The notes: generated by a model from the sequence alone, not told the origin. Shown: positions 22,814 to 32,600, counted from the first letter of the stretch. The stretch: 64,000 bases of DNA from an uncultured Oscillospiraceae bacterium (GCA_947168655.1 CAMVMU010000001.1:39773-103772); one strand, 5' to 3'. Translations and numbers: made by a program.

Positions 22814-25800
22814 CTACTTGATCTTGTATTCCTTGGCCAGCTCGTTAAGGTTGGCCGTCAGCACCAGGGAGATCCCCCGCTCCTGCATGGTAACGCCGTA
22901 AAGCACGTCCGCCTCTTCCATGGTACCGCGCCGGTGGGTGATGACGATGAACTGGGTCTTACCGGCGATGCGGCGCATATAGCGGGCAAAGCGCACCACG
23001 TTGGACTCGTCCAGTGCGGCCTCGATCTCGTCCATGACACAGAACGGCGTGGGATGTACCTTCAGGATGGCAAAGTACAGGGCGATGGCCACAAACGCCT
23101 TCTCGCCGCCGGAGAGCAGCGTGATGGTCTTGAGCTGCTTGCCGGGGGGCTGCACCTTGATCTCGATGCCGCAGTTGAGGATATCCTTTTCATCCTCCAG
23201 CTCCAGCTGGGCCTTGCCGCCGCCGAACAGCTCCAGGAACGTCTGCTGGAAGCTCTCGTTGAGCAGCTTGAACTGCTCGGCAAAGATCACCGTCATCTGT
23301 TTGGTGATCTCCTCAATGACGCCCAGCAGCTCATCCTTTGCTTTTTCCACGTCGGTGCGCTGTTCGCTGAGGTAGGTGTAACGTGTATTGACACGGTCGT
23401 ATTCCTCGATGGCGCCGATATTGGGGGTGCCCAGGGCCTTGATGCCCCGGTTCAGCTCGGCAATGCGCCGGGTGGCCTTTGCCACGCTCTCCAGCTCGAC
23501 GCGCTGCTCCATGGCGTCGGAGTGGCTCAGCTCGTAATGCTCCCAGAGCTTGTCGAGAATCGCTTTCTCCTCCATGGCGTTGGCGCTGAGCTTCTGCTCC
23601 AGGCGGTTGACCTCCTGGGTGCAGTTGATGAGGGTCTCGTTGCGCTCCTCGATCTGGCGCATGACTGAGCTGCGGCGTGCCTCCAGCTCCATCTTGTTGG
23701 CCATCAGGCCGTCCAGCTTGGCGCGCAGCGCATCGGCGCGACCGCGAAGCCCGTCGGCCTTGACACGATGCTCCGCCATATCGGATTGTGCCTTCGCCAT
23801 GGTCTCGGCAAACTGGCGGCACAGCTCCTCCCGGCCGGAACGGTCGGTCAGCAGCTGGTCGCGAAGCTGCTCCAGCTCGGCGATAGCGCGGCGGGAGGTC
23901 TGATGCTCGGCGGCCAGAGCGGCCTGCATGGCCCGCTTCTCGCTGATCTCCCGGGACAGGGCAGTGCTGCGGTCCAGCAGATCCGAACGCCCGGCCTGGC
24001 TGGCCTCCACGGCGCGATGGAATCCGGCAGCCTCCTCCTCGCGATCGGAGATGACGCGGTGAAGTTCCTCCATCTTTCCCGCACTCTCTTCCCTGCGGCG
24101 ATCCAGCTCACCCAACTCCTGCTCCATGCTTTCCCGCGCAGCACGCAGGCCGTCCAGCAGCACGTCGTACTGCTTCCCGGTTCCCTCCAGGGCGATGACG
24201 TCGTCCTCAGCCTTGTGCTGCTGCTCACGGGCCACGTCCAGCTCATACTGGGCCTTCTGCAGCTCGCGGCCCGTCTCCTCGGCCCGCTTCACGGCCTCAC
24301 GGAGCTTTTCGCGCATGGCGTCCAGCTGTCCGTCCAGACGCTTCAGTTCGTTGGCACGGCTCAGCACGCCGGCGGTGCGGTTCACGGAGCCGCCGGTCAT
24401 GGAACCGCCGCGGTTCATCACCTGGCCGTCCAGCGTGACGATGCGGAAGGCACTGCCGTATTTCCGGGCCATGGCAATGCCGCAGTCCAGATCCTCCACA
24501 ACCACGGTGCGTCCCAGCAGGCTGCGAAAGATGTCGTCGTATTTTTTGTCGTGATGTACCAGATCACTGGCGATGCCCACAAAGCCGAATTCATTCTCCA
24601 CGCCCTTCTGGCGCAGCACATCGCCATGGATGGCGGTGAGCGGCAGGAAGGTGGCGCGGCCGGCGTCACGCTGTTTCAGGTAACCGATGGCGGCCTTGGC
24701 GTCCTCCTCCCGGTCCACCACGATGTTCTGCAGCGCGGCTCCCAGGGCAATCTCCAGTGCCACGGTATATCGTTCATCGGTGGTCATGAGGCTGGCCACC
24801 GGCGCGTGGATGCCCCGCAGCGCCTGGCGCTCAGCGGCCAGCATCACCGTTTTAACAGCCTTGGAAAAGCCCTCGTATTCCTTTTCCATTTCCGTGAGCA
24901 GGTGAATACGGTTCTCCAGCGCGCCCACGTCCATGGTCAGCTTGACTTTGGCGTCCTGCGCCTCTTCGGCGCGGCGGCGGCGGCCGTCCATCTTCATGCT
25001 GTGGCCCTGGATGATATTGGAGATGGCCTGAGCCTCCTCCCGGGCCTCGTCCAGAGCGCGGCGGTTGGTCTTGGCCTCCGCCTCGGCGGCGGTCAGTTTT
25101 TCGGCGGATTCCGCCAGATCCCGCTCCAGCGCGGCACGGCGCTCCGCGGCGCCGTCCACGGTGGCCTGCAGGGCGCTGAGTTCCATCCGGGCCTGGGCAG
25201 CGGCGGATATGGCCAGCGTCTCCCTGGCTTGGAGCGCCGTGGCCTCCTGGGCGGCGGAATCGGCGCTCCCGGCGATCTGGCTCACCTGGCTCAGCAGCTC
25301 GTTCACCGCCCGCTCCAATTCAGCGGATTCCGCGTCGATGGCGTCCAGCCGGGCGGCCTTCTCATCCATCTGGGCACGGAGCGTCTCCGTGCGGTTCACA
25401 CTCTCGCTCATCTCCTGCTCCAGGCGGTGCAGAGAGTCGCTGTTATGGGCAACGGTGGTCTCCAGTACGGCAATGGCGCTCTCGGCTTCCGAGGCAGCGG
25501 CGTCCAGACCGGTGATGTCTCTGCGCAGAGATTCAGCGGCCACATCGTTCTCCTGGGTCAGTCGGGCACACTCGGCCTCCTCGCCGAACACCGCGTCCAC
25601 GGCCTCCTTGGCGGCGTCGCGGTCGGCCCGGGCCGTCTCGCAGTCGGTTTTCAGCTTCAGGGCGGCGGTCTTGAGATTCTGCAGCTGCTCCAGCCACACG
25701 CTGATCTCCAGCACACGCAGCTCGTCGCGCAGGATCAGATACTTTTTCGCCTTTTCCGCCTGCTCCCGCAGAGGCTCCACCTGCAACTCCAGCTCGGCGA

Positions 25801-26383
25801 TCTTGTCGTTGATGCGCACCAGGTTCTCCTCGGTGCGCTCCAGCTTGCGCTCGGCCTCCTCCTTGCGGTGGCGGAACTTGGAGATGCCAGCCGCCTCCTC
25901 GAAGATCTCGCGGCGCTCACCGGATTTGACGGACAGGATCTCGTCGATCTTGCCCTGGCCGATGATGGAATAGCCCTCCCGGCCCATGCCGGTGTCCATG
26001 AACAGCTCGTTCACGTCCTTCAATCGGACGGACTGGCGGTTGATATAGTATTCGCTCTCGCCGCTGCGGTAATACCGGCGGGTGACCGCCACCTCCGCCT
26101 CATCACGGGGGAAGATATGCTCGGTGTTGTCGATGACCAGCGTCACCTGGGCAAAGCCCATGGGGCCTCGCTTTTCCGTGCCGCCGAAGATCACGTCCTC
26201 CATCTTCGTGCCGCGGAGCTGGCGGCTGTTCTGCTCGCCCATGACCCAGCGGATGGCGTCGGAGATGTTGGACTTGCCGGAGCCGTTGGGGCCCACAATG
26301 GCGGTGATATCCGAGCCGAAATTCAATACGGTTTTATCGGGAAAGGATTTGAAACCCTGGATTTCCAGTGCCTTTAAGTACAA
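22814..26383 (-). CDS. smc: Chromosome segregation ATPase SMC
   Basis: 1189 residues from a TTG at 26383, chosen because AAAGAGGTG lies six bases upstream and it yields the standard start (M)YLKALEIQGFKSFPDKT. Walker A is GPNGSGKSNISDAIRW. Long coiled coils flank the hinge, whose FVGIASDLVHHD and GGSMTGGSVNRTAGVLSR segments are recognisable. The C-terminal head has LLSGGEKAFVAIAL (signature) and FCVMDEIEAALDESNV (Walker B, D-loop). Central subunit of condensin, used for chromosome compaction and segregation. First gene of a seven-gene operon. Confidence 0.98.
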   Translation of the reverse strand: MYLKALEIQGFKSFPDKTVLNFGSDITAIVGPNGSGKSNISDAIRWVMGEQNSRQLRGTKMEDVIFGGTEKRGPMGFAQVTLVIDNTEHIFPRDEAEVAVTRRYYRSGESEYYINRQSVRLKDVNELFMDTGMGREGYSIIGQGKIDEILSVKSGERREIFEEAAGISKFRHRKEEAERKLERTEENLVRINDKIAELELQVEPLREQAEKAKKYLILRDELRVLEISVWLEQLQNLKTAALKLKTDCETARADRDAAKEAVDAVFGEEAECARLTQENDVAAESLRRDITGLDAAASEAESAIAVLETTVAHNSDSLHRLEQEMSESVNRTETLRAQMDEKAARLDAIDAESAELERAVNELLSQVSQIAGSADSAAQEATALQARETLAISAAAQARMELSALQATVDGAAERRAALERDLAESAEKLTAAEAEAKTNRRALDEAREEAQAISNIIQGHSMKMDGRRRRAEEAQDAKVKLTMDVGALENRIHLLTEMEKEYEGFSKAVKTVMLAAERQALRGIHAPVASLMTTDERYTVALEIALGAALQNIVVDREEDAKAAIGYLKQRDAGRATFLPLTAIHGDVLRQKGVENEFGFVGIASDLVHHDKKYDDIFRSLLGRTVVVEDLDCGIAMARKYGSAFRIVTLDGQVMNRGGSMTGGSVNRTAGVLSRANELKRLDGQLDAMREKLREAVKRAEETGRELQKAQYELDVAREQQHKAEDDVIALEGTGKQYDVLLDGLRAARESMEQELGELDRRREESAGKMEELHRVISDREEEAAGFHRAVEASQAGRSDLLDRSTALSREISEKRAMQAALAAEHQTSRRAIAELEQLRDQLLTDRSGREELCRQFAETMAKAQSDMAEHRVKADGLRGRADALRAKLDGLMANKMELEARRSSVMRQIEERNETLINCTQEVNRLEQKLSANAMEEKAILDKLWEHYELSHSDAMEQRVELESVAKATRRIAELNRGIKALGTPNIGAIEEYDRVNTRYTYLSEQRTDVEKAKDELLGVIEEITKQMTVIFAEQFKLLNESFQQTFLELFGGGKAQLELEDEKDILNCGIEIKVQPPGKQLKTITLLSGGEKAFVAIALYFAILKVHPTPFCVMDEIEAALDESNVVRFARYMRRIAGKTQFIVITHRRGTMEEADVLYGVTMQERGISLVLTANLNELAKEYKIK

Positions 26384-26423
26384 CCTGTTCACCTCTTTTA
26401 TCTGTGCATGGTAATACAGAATA

Positions 26424-26452
26424 AGTATAACAAGGCGAAACCGATTTTTCAA
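26424..26452 (-). promoter_or_regulatory. Promoter of the smc operon
   Basis: TTGAAA (26452-26447) and TATACT (26429-26424), 17-bp spacer, 41 bases upstream of the TTG start. Confidence 0.7.
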
Positions 26453-26472
26453 GAAAAAGATGCACCGTTATG

Positions 26473-26505
26473 AAAAGGACTGATCCCACCGGATCAGTCC
26501 TTTTT
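26473..26505 (-). terminator. Terminator of tepA, overlapping its stop codon
   Basis: AAAAGGACTGATCC and GGATCAGTCCTTTT pair around a four-base loop; the tepA TGA lies within the stem. It separates tepA from the smc promoter. Confidence 0.85.
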
Positions 26506-27243
26506 ATTGCCCTTATGATTGTCCTCGTCATCGCTGTCGTCATTTTTGTGGTCGATCATCTCGTAGAGGCAGTTCAGCGCGTCGGACAACGTGCCGATCT
26601 GGTCCATGAGGCCCAGCTCCACCGCCTCCTCGCCGTAGACGATGCTGCCCACGTCGTTGGCCATGTCCCCGGTGGCCAGCATCAGGGCACGGAACCGATC
26701 GGCGCTGATGTGGGAGTTCTTGGCCACGAAGGCGATGATCCGCTCCTGGATGCGATCAAAATACTGGTACGTGGCGGGCACGGCGATGACGGTGCCGGAC
26801 ATGCGAACCGGGTGGATGGTCATGGACGCAGACGGCGCGATCATGGTCACCTTGCCGGACACCGCCAGCGGGATGCCGATGGAGTGACCTCCGCCCAGCA
26901 CCAGGGTGACGGTGGGCTTCTGCATTCCAGCGATGAGCTCCGCAATGGCCAGGCCCGCCTCGATGTCGCCGCCCACGGTGTTCAGCAGGACCAGCAGCCC
27001 GTCCACCTCGTCACTCTCCTCGATGGCCGCCAGCAGGGGCAGTACGTGCTCATACTTGGTGGTCTTGCTGGAGCCCGGCAGCAGCATGTGGCCCTCCACC
27101 TGCCCGATGATGGTGAGGCAGTGGATGGTGCCGTGGCGGTTGGTGACCACCGAGGAGCCCATGTCCACGATCTGCTGCTGGGGGGAGTCGTTGTTCTCCG
27201 GGGAAAACTCATTCTCGTTTTTATACTGATTGTCCTTGCTCAT
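26494..27243 (-). CDS. ClpP-class serine protease, TepA/YmfB type
   Basis: 249 residues from ATG 27243 after AAAGGAGGGTGCAT. ClpP fold with the serine nucleophile in GGGHSIGIPLAVSG and the catalytic histidine in SMTIHPVRMSG; LLNTVGGDIEAGLAIAELI is the strand/helix with the handle-region pattern. Bacillus YmfB/TepA has been linked to presecretory protein processing; no ClpX/ClpC-interaction role is implied. The C-terminus is very acidic then basic (NDDSDDEDNHKGNKKD). Independent unit between two terminators. Confidence 0.87.
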   Translation of the reverse strand: MSKDNQYKNENEFSPENNDSPQQQIVDMGSSVVTNRHGTIHCLTIIGQVEGHMLLPGSSKTTKYEHVLPLLAAIEESDEVDGLLVLLNTVGGDIEAGLAIAELIAGMQKPTVTLVLGGGHSIGIPLAVSGKVTMIAPSASMTIHPVRMSGTVIAVPATYQYFDRIQERIIAFVAKNSHISADRFRALMLATGDMANDVGSIVYGEEAVELGLMDQIGTLSDALNCLYEMIDHKNDDSDDEDNHKGNKKD

Positions 27244-27300
27244 ATGCACCCTCCTTTTGCAATGTAGGGTGTTCCCATATGGCAATTTTTATGCGCAAGA

Positions 27301-27330
27301 AAAAAACCGGAGCGACCGCTCCGGTTTTTT
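27301..27330 (-). terminator. Terminator at the end of the eight-gene ddl-to-aminopeptidase operon
   Basis: AAAAAACCGGAGCG and CGCTCCGGTTTTTT pair perfectly around two bases, 16 bases after the aminopeptidase stop. Confidence 0.88.
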
Positions 27331-27345
27331 CACGATATGTGCCTC

Positions 27346-28743
27346 TTACTCCGCCTCATAGACGGCCTTGCAGCCCTTGTAGGTCATGTAGCAATCCAGC
27401 TTGCTGACCACCTCGAAGGGGGCGTGCATACTCAGAACGGGCACGCCGGCGTCCAGGGTGGCGATGTTGCGGTTTGCCATGTACTGGGCCACGGTGCCGC
27501 CGCCGCCGGCGTCGATCTTGCCCAGCTCGGCCATCTGCCACACCACGTCCTTCTCGTCCATGATGCGGCGGACGTAGGCCACGGTCTCGGCGTTGGCGTC
27601 GCTGCTGCCGCCCTTGCCCCGTGCGCCGGTGTACTTGGCCAGGCCCACGCCGTAGTTGATGTGGGCGCTGTTGCGCTTCTCGTACACGTCGGCATACAGG
27701 GGATCGTATGCGGCGGTGACGTCGGTGCTCAGGCAGAAGGCATTCTCATAGCAGACGCGCAGAGGCACGTTCTGGATATCGCACAGGTCGTTGATGAAGG
27801 TGTCAAAAGCGGCGGACTGCATGCCCGTGACGCCCATGGAGCCCACCTCTTCCTTGTCCGCCAGCATGCAGATGGCGGTCTTGGCGGGGACGGTATCCAG
27901 ATCCAGCAGAGCCTGAAGGGCGGCGAAGCCGCAGACGCGGTCATCGTGGCCGTAGGCGCCGATGAGGCTGGCGTCCAGGCCGATGTCAGTGACATTGGCG
28001 GCGGGGACGACCTCGATCTCAGCGGAGATAAAGTCCGCCTCGGTGATGCCGTACTTCTCGTTCAGCTTCTCCATCACGTGGAGCTTAATGCGGTCGCTCT
28101 CGCCGGCCTCGCCCACGGGGCAGCTGCCCAGCAGCACGTTCAGGCCCTCGCCGGTAATAGCCTCGTTGAGGGGCTTCTTGCCCTGCTCGCCGCCCAGATG
28201 GGGCAGCAGGTCGGTGATGACGAACTTGGGCTCGTCACCCACACCCAGGGCCACGTCCACCACGGTGCCGTCCTTCAGGGCCACAACGCCCCGCATCTCC
28301 AGGGGGATGGTGACCCACTGGTACTTGCGGATGCCGCCGTAGTAATGGGTCTTGAAATAGGCCATCTCGTCGTCCTCATAGAGGGGGGTGGGCTTCAGGT
28401 CCAGGCGCGGGGAGTCGATGTGGGAAGCGGTGATCTGAATGCCCTCGGCCAGGGACTTGTTGCCGATGACGGCCAGCATCACGCTCTTGCCGCGGTTGAC
28501 GGTGTAGACCTTGTCGCCGGCCTTCAGCTCCATGCCGCGGCGGAAGGGTACAAAGCCCTTGGCCTCAGCCAGAGCCACTGCCTCCTTGACGCACAGGCGC
28601 TCGGTCTTGCCCTTGTCCAGGAAGTCCTTGTACTGCGCGCAGTAGCGCTCCATGGTCTCGCGCTCGGCACAGTCCATACGGTCATAGCCGTTCTTGGGGC
28701 TGCTGAGCACTTTCTCCTTGCGGCTCTTCATTTCTTCACTCAT
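27346..28743 (-). CDS. M18-family metallo-aminopeptidase
   Basis: 465-residue zinc aminopeptidase of the M18 (aspartyl aminopeptidase / aminopeptidase I) family. Metal/catalytic residues are recognisable in ITASHIDSPRLDLK, AYGHDDRVC, LADKEEVGSMGVTG, LSTDVTAAYDP and LSMHAPFEVVSK. Cytosolic, forms large oligomers in characterised members. Its start overlaps the last 8 bases of the Sua5-CoaE gene, so it is the last gene of that operon. Confidence 0.93.
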   Translation of the reverse strand: MSEEMKSRKEKVLSSPKNGYDRMDCAERETMERYCAQYKDFLDKGKTERLCVKEAVALAEAKGFVPFRRGMELKAGDKVYTVNRGKSVMLAVIGNKSLAEGIQITASHIDSPRLDLKPTPLYEDDEMAYFKTHYYGGIRKYQWVTIPLEMRGVVALKDGTVVDVALGVGDEPKFVITDLLPHLGGEQGKKPLNEAITGEGLNVLLGSCPVGEAGESDRIKLHVMEKLNEKYGITEADFISAEIEVVPAANVTDIGLDASLIGAYGHDDRVCGFAALQALLDLDTVPAKTAICMLADKEEVGSMGVTGMQSAAFDTFINDLCDIQNVPLRVCYENAFCLSTDVTAAYDPLYADVYEKRNSAHINYGVGLAKYTGARGKGGSSDANAETVAYVRRIMDEKDVVWQMAELGKIDAGGGGTVAQYMANRNIATLDAGVPVLSMHAPFEVVSKLDCYMTYKGCKAVYEAE

Positions 28744-30382
28744 GGTTGCTTTCCTCCTTGTTGTTGTTGATCTTTTGGATCATATGGCAGAAAAAGGCGT
28801 ATGCCTTGTTCTCAAATTCAGCGGCGGAGGCCGCGTCATTCATTAAGATATCCGTGCAGCGAGTCCGGTAGAACTCGTCCCCCTTCTGGGCGGCGATGCG
28901 GAGACGTGCGTACTCCTCATCGATGCCGTCCCGCGCCATGATCCGCCGCAGCCGCATTTCCAGCGGGGCCAGCAGGCCCACGGTTCTGTGGCACAGACGG
29001 TCCATGCCGCTCTCGAAGAGGTTGATGGCGTCGATGCCCACTACGGGAGCGTCCGTGGCGGCAATGCGCCGCTCCACCTCCCGGGGAATGTATTCAAAAA
29101 TGATGGCGTTGAGCCGGTCCATGGCGGAGGGATCGGCAAATACCACCGCGCCCAGCTTCTGGCGGTTCAGACCGTTCTCGTCAAACACGTCGCCGAAGGC
29201 GTCGGTGATGGCCCTGCGCAGTCCCTCATCGGTCTGCAGCATCTGGTGATAGATGGCATCACAGTCCAGGATCAAGCCGCCCAGCCGCTCCAGTGCCAGG
29301 AGAGCGCTGGTCTTTCCCGCCCCGGTGGGACCTGTGAGCCCGATAACGATGGGCCGATCCACGTTGACAACGTGGAAACCCGCCGCCTTCTTGAGGCGGT
29401 TGCCCACCGCCAGACCCAATCCGGCGTCATCGGGACACTGGGCGTATATGTGGCTCACGTCGCTTGCGTCAAAGGCGCGGAGGGCGTCGAACACGTGCCG
29501 GGCCTGAGCCAGGCGGTCGGCAGCAGCGCCAAGCTTGTGCACTATATGGCCTGCAAACTGCGGGGCAAACTCGTCAAAGCAGATGACGCCGTCCCTCTCG
29601 CCCAGGTGGGCGCTGATCCAGGCGGCAGAACAGGCGGGATCCCCCGTTACCACCGTCACCGGCGCCTTGGGGGCGTAGTGGCGGTACTTCATGCCGGGTG
29701 CGCGGGGTCGCTCCCCCTCCCCCAGCTTCTCCGTCACCGCCTTGTCCACAGCCACCTCGCCCAGCACGGTGCGCAGCTCCTCCAGCGGCAGTCCGCCGGG
29801 GCGCAGCAGCCGGGGCGGCGTCACCGTCAGGTCGATGATGGTGCTCTCCACCCCCACCGCGCAGGGTCCGCCGTCCACGATGCCGTCGATCTTGCCGTCC
29901 ATGTCCTCGAGCATGTGGGCGGCGGTGGTGGGGCTGGGACGGCCGGAGGTGTTGCCGCTGGGGGCGGCCACCGGCACGCCGGCGGCTTCGATGATGGCCA
30001 GCGTCAGCGGGTGGTTGGGGCAGCGGACGCCCACGGTTTCGAGGCCTCCGGTGGTGCGCAGAGGCACGTTCTCCCGCCGGGGCAGGATCATGGTCAGGGG
30101 GCCGGGCCAGAACCGCTCCGCCAGCGTGTAGGCCACGGTTGGCACGTCACGGCAGAACCGCTCCAGCCACGATGCAGACGGCACATGGAGGATCAGGGGG
30201 TTGTCCTGGGGCCTCCCCTTGGCCTCGAAGATCCGGGCCACGGCGTCGGCGTTCAATCCGTCGGCGCCAAGGCCGTACACCGTCTCGGTGGGAATGCCCA
30301 GAAGACCGCCCCGGCGGAGGATCTCCGCCGCCTCGGATATGGCGTTTTGTTCGGTTTCCGGGTGAAAAACTCTCGTAATCAA
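28736..30382 (-). CDS. Fused threonylcarbamoyl-AMP synthase (Sua5) and dephospho-CoA kinase-like protein
   Basis: 548 residues from the TTG at 30382 (GAGAGGGCG upstream); a longer frame upstream is Arg/Gly noise. Residues about 1-210 are the YrdC/TsaC domain (LGIPTETVYGLGADG, KGRPQDNPLILHV, PSGNTSGRPSPTTAAHM); 240-335 are the Sua5 C-terminal domain after PGMKYRHYAPKAPV. From about 340 a CoaE-like kinase follows: P-loop GLTGPTGAGKTS, ILDCDAIYHQML, VVFADPSAMDRLNAIIF and RIMARDGIDEEYA. The first half makes the t6A precursor; the second would catalyse the last CoA step. The CoaE half deviates from the classical GGIGSGKS and HPLIR motifs, so its activity is uncertain. Confidence 0.88.
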   Translation of the reverse strand: MITRVFHPETEQNAISEAAEILRRGGLLGIPTETVYGLGADGLNADAVARIFEAKGRPQDNPLILHVPSASWLERFCRDVPTVAYTLAERFWPGPLTMILPRRENVPLRTTGGLETVGVRCPNHPLTLAIIEAAGVPVAAPSGNTSGRPSPTTAAHMLEDMDGKIDGIVDGGPCAVGVESTIIDLTVTPPRLLRPGGLPLEELRTVLGEVAVDKAVTEKLGEGERPRAPGMKYRHYAPKAPVTVVTGDPACSAAWISAHLGERDGVICFDEFAPQFAGHIVHKLGAAADRLAQARHVFDALRAFDASDVSHIYAQCPDDAGLGLAVGNRLKKAAGFHVVNVDRPIVIGLTGPTGAGKTSALLALERLGGLILDCDAIYHQMLQTDEGLRRAITDAFGDVFDENGLNRQKLGAVVFADPSAMDRLNAIIFEYIPREVERRIAATDAPVVGIDAINLFESGMDRLCHRTVGLLAPLEMRLRRIMARDGIDEEYARLRIAAQKGDEFYRTRCTDILMNDAASAAEFENKAYAFFCHMIQKINNNKEESNHE

Positions 30383-30399
30383 AGGATATCGCCCTCTCG

Positions 30400-31035
30400 T
30401 CACATGCCCAGATCCTCGCCCACCAGGATCACCTTGACCCGTCCGGCGGGGCGGCAGCCCCGGGTGGCCACCATGGCGTTGCAGATGCAGTCGGGGCTGA
30501 CGCAGTCGCCGCACTGGCCGGTGACGGAGCAGGGCGTCTGGATGCCGAAGCGCTGGGCGTTCATGGGCGCTGCCACGTGGCGCACACGGCTGTATGCCGC
30601 CGCCAGATCCGGCACCACCTTGTTCATGCCCGCCACCACGATGACGGATTTGGGGCCGTAGCACAATGCGGCCACCCGGTTGCCCATGCCGTCGATGTTG
30701 AAAAGCTGACCGTCTTCGGTGACGGCGTTGCTGCCCATCAGGAACACGTCGCAGCTCTGGGCGCGGCGCATGATCTCAGCGCGCTCCTCGGCGGGCACGG
30801 CGTCCCGGTCCAGCAGAGGCTGGCCCCGGCGGCGCAGGGCGTCCCTGACGCCCAGCTCGTCCACGGTCACGCTGCCGCCCCAGGAAACCTGGGCGCCATC
30901 GGGGATCAGCTCCAGCACCTTGTCCAGCGCCTCCTGGGTCGTGGAGCAGTAATACGCGTCAAAGCGGCGGCGGCGCAGGGCCTCGGCCACGCGGGGACCG
31001 GATTTGTCGTACTGCATCTTCTTGGCTTTCAACAT
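30400..31035 (-). CDS. LUD-domain (LutC-like) protein
   Basis: 211 residues from ATG 31035 after GAGAGGAATAGAATC. It has the LUD-domain features seen in lactate-utilisation protein LutC/YkgG: VSWGGSVTVDELGVRDALR, DVFLMGSNAVTEDGQLFNIDG and GPKSVIVVAGMNKVV. A C-terminal cysteine group (CSVTGQCGDCVSPDCIC) could hold an Fe-S cluster. No LutA or LutB gene is adjacent, so a lactate role is unproven; stand-alone members of this type are common in Clostridia with unknown function. Confidence 0.85.
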   Translation of the reverse strand: MLKAKKMQYDKSGPRVAEALRRRRFDAYYCSTTQEALDKVLELIPDGAQVSWGGSVTVDELGVRDALRRRGQPLLDRDAVPAEERAEIMRRAQSCDVFLMGSNAVTEDGQLFNIDGMGNRVAALCYGPKSVIVVAGMNKVVPDLAAAYSRVRHVAAPMNAQRFGIQTPCSVTGQCGDCVSPDCICNAMVATRGCRPAGRVKVILVGEDLGM

Positions 31036-31039
31036 GATT

Positions 31040-32113
31040 CTATTCCTCTCTTTCATCCGATTGCAGACGGGCCGCCTGATCCGCCAGCGTCAGCGCGTCG
31101 ATCAGACCGTCCAGATCGCCGTTGATAACGGCGGCAATATTGAAATTCTTGTTGTCCCCGGTAAGCCGGTGGTCGGTGACACGGTTCTGGGGGAAGTTGT
31201 AGGTGCGGATCTTGCCGCTGCGGTCGCCGGTGCCCACCTGGGTCTTGCGTGCCGCGGCAATGGCGGCGTTCTGCTTCTCCTGCTCCGCCTCGTAGAGACG
31301 GGAGCGGAGGATCTTCATAGCCCGGTCCTTGTTCTTATACTGGCTGCGCTCATCCTGGCACTCCACCACCGTGCCGGTGGGCAGGTGGGTGATGCGGATG
31401 GCGGACTCCGTCTTGTTGACGTGCTGGCCCCCGGCGCCGGAGGAGCGGTAGGTGTCGATCTGCAGGTCCTTGGGGTCAATGGTGAACTCAACCTCCTCCG
31501 CCTCGGGCATCACAGCCACGGTGGCGGCAGAGGTCTGGATGCGGCCGGAGGACTCGGTCTCCGGCACACGCTGGACCCGGTGGGTGCCCGCCTCGAACTT
31601 CAGCCGGGAGTACGCTCCGGCGCCCTCCACAGTGGCCACGACCTCCTTGACGCCGCCCAGCTCCGTCAGATTCTCGCTGACAACGGTGAGAGTGAATCCC
31701 TTCCGCTCTGCGTACATGGTGTACATCCGCAGCAGATCGGCGGCGAACAGCGCCCCCTCCTCCCCGCCGATACCGGCGCGGATCTCCAGGATTACGTTTT
31801 TGTCGTCGTTGGGGTCCCTGGGCAGCAGCTGTCGCTTCAGCTCCTGCTCAAGCCGCTCCGTCTCCGCCTTGGCGCGGCTCAGCTCCTCCTGGGCCAGCTC
31901 ACGAAGCTCCGGGTCAGACAGCATGGACTGGGCTTCCTCCCGGTCTTGCCGGGCCTGCCGCAGCTCCCGCCAGGTGTTCACCACCGGCTGCAGCTCCTTC
32001 TGCTCACGGCTCAGCTTTGTCAGCTTTTCCCGGTCGGCGTACACCGCCGGATCCGCCAGCTGGGCCTCGATCTCCGTCAGATGCTCTTCGATTTTTGCCA
32101 GCTTATCCTCCAT
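31040..32113 (-). CDS. prfA: Peptide chain release factor 1
   Basis: 357-residue class I release factor for UAA/UAG. The catalytic GGQ is in SSGAGGQHVNKTESA, and GIGGEEGALFAADLLRMY and HRVQRVPETESSGRIQTS are typical of RF1 (the codon-reading P-X-T tripeptide is PET). It overlaps the flavodoxin gene by 11 bases and ends 4 bases before the LUD gene start. Confidence 0.97.
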   Translation of the reverse strand: MEDKLAKIEEHLTEIEAQLADPAVYADREKLTKLSREQKELQPVVNTWRELRQARQDREEAQSMLSDPELRELAQEELSRAKAETERLEQELKRQLLPRDPNDDKNVILEIRAGIGGEEGALFAADLLRMYTMYAERKGFTLTVVSENLTELGGVKEVVATVEGAGAYSRLKFEAGTHRVQRVPETESSGRIQTSAATVAVMPEAEEVEFTIDPKDLQIDTYRSSGAGGQHVNKTESAIRITHLPTGTVVECQDERSQYKNKDRAMKILRSRLYEAEQEKQNAAIAAARKTQVGTGDRSGKIRTYNFPQNRVTDHRLTGDNKNFNIAAVINGDLDGLIDALTLADQAARLQSDEREE

Positions 32114-32600
32114 AGGTCTGCTCCATATAACGCTTCACGTTTTGAATAAAATCGTCACGCCAGTAGGCGTAGCCCACGTCGTCCACACGGAGGGACACGC
32201 CCAGCACGTGTTTGGCGGCGGTGTACTGATCCATCTGATCAAAAACATCCTCATAGCGGCTCTTCCCGGCGCGGGTCAGCACGTAGGCCACACGCTCCAG
32301 CTCCAGGCCGCGCCGCTTCAGAAGCCCGCGGGCCGGACTGGAGCAGCGCCCCGCCCAGACGGGGGTGCCAAGGATCACCAGGCGGTATTCGCTCAGCGGC
32401 TTCTCCGAATCAAAGGGTTCGATGGGCAGCGTCTTGCGCTGCATGGCGGATTTACCCGCCCGCAGAAAACCGCCTACGCCGCTGTAATCCTCGCCATCAG
32501 TGAATTCCACCAGCTCGGCATCCAGGGCGGCGGCGATCTCCTCCATGGCCCTTTTCGTCTTCCCGGTGCGGGAATAGTACAGGCACAGAATATCACTCAT
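32103..32600 (-). CDS. Flavodoxin-family protein
   Basis: 165 residues. The phosphate-binding FMN loop is YYSRTGKTKRAMEEIA near the N-terminus, and VILGTPVWAGRCSSPARGLL is the second FMN-binding loop. The size and order match short-chain flavodoxins/NADPH-quinone-type flavoproteins. The redox partner is unknown. Four-base overlap with the ABC-F gene (ATGA) and overlap with prfA suggest tight co-expression. Confidence 0.87.
   Translation of the reverse strand: MSDILCLYYSRTGKTKRAMEEIAAALDAELVEFTDGEDYSGVGGFLRAGKSAMQRKTLPIEPFDSEKPLSEYRLVILGTPVWAGRCSSPARGLLKRRGLELERVAYVLTRAGKSRYEDVFDQMDQYTAAKHVLGVSLRVDDVGYAYWRDDFIQNVKRYMEQTYGG

Noticed and set aside
23768..26377. 869-codon open frame antisense to smc
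   Set aside because: Mirror image of smc coding; no ribosome site and no recognisable domain.
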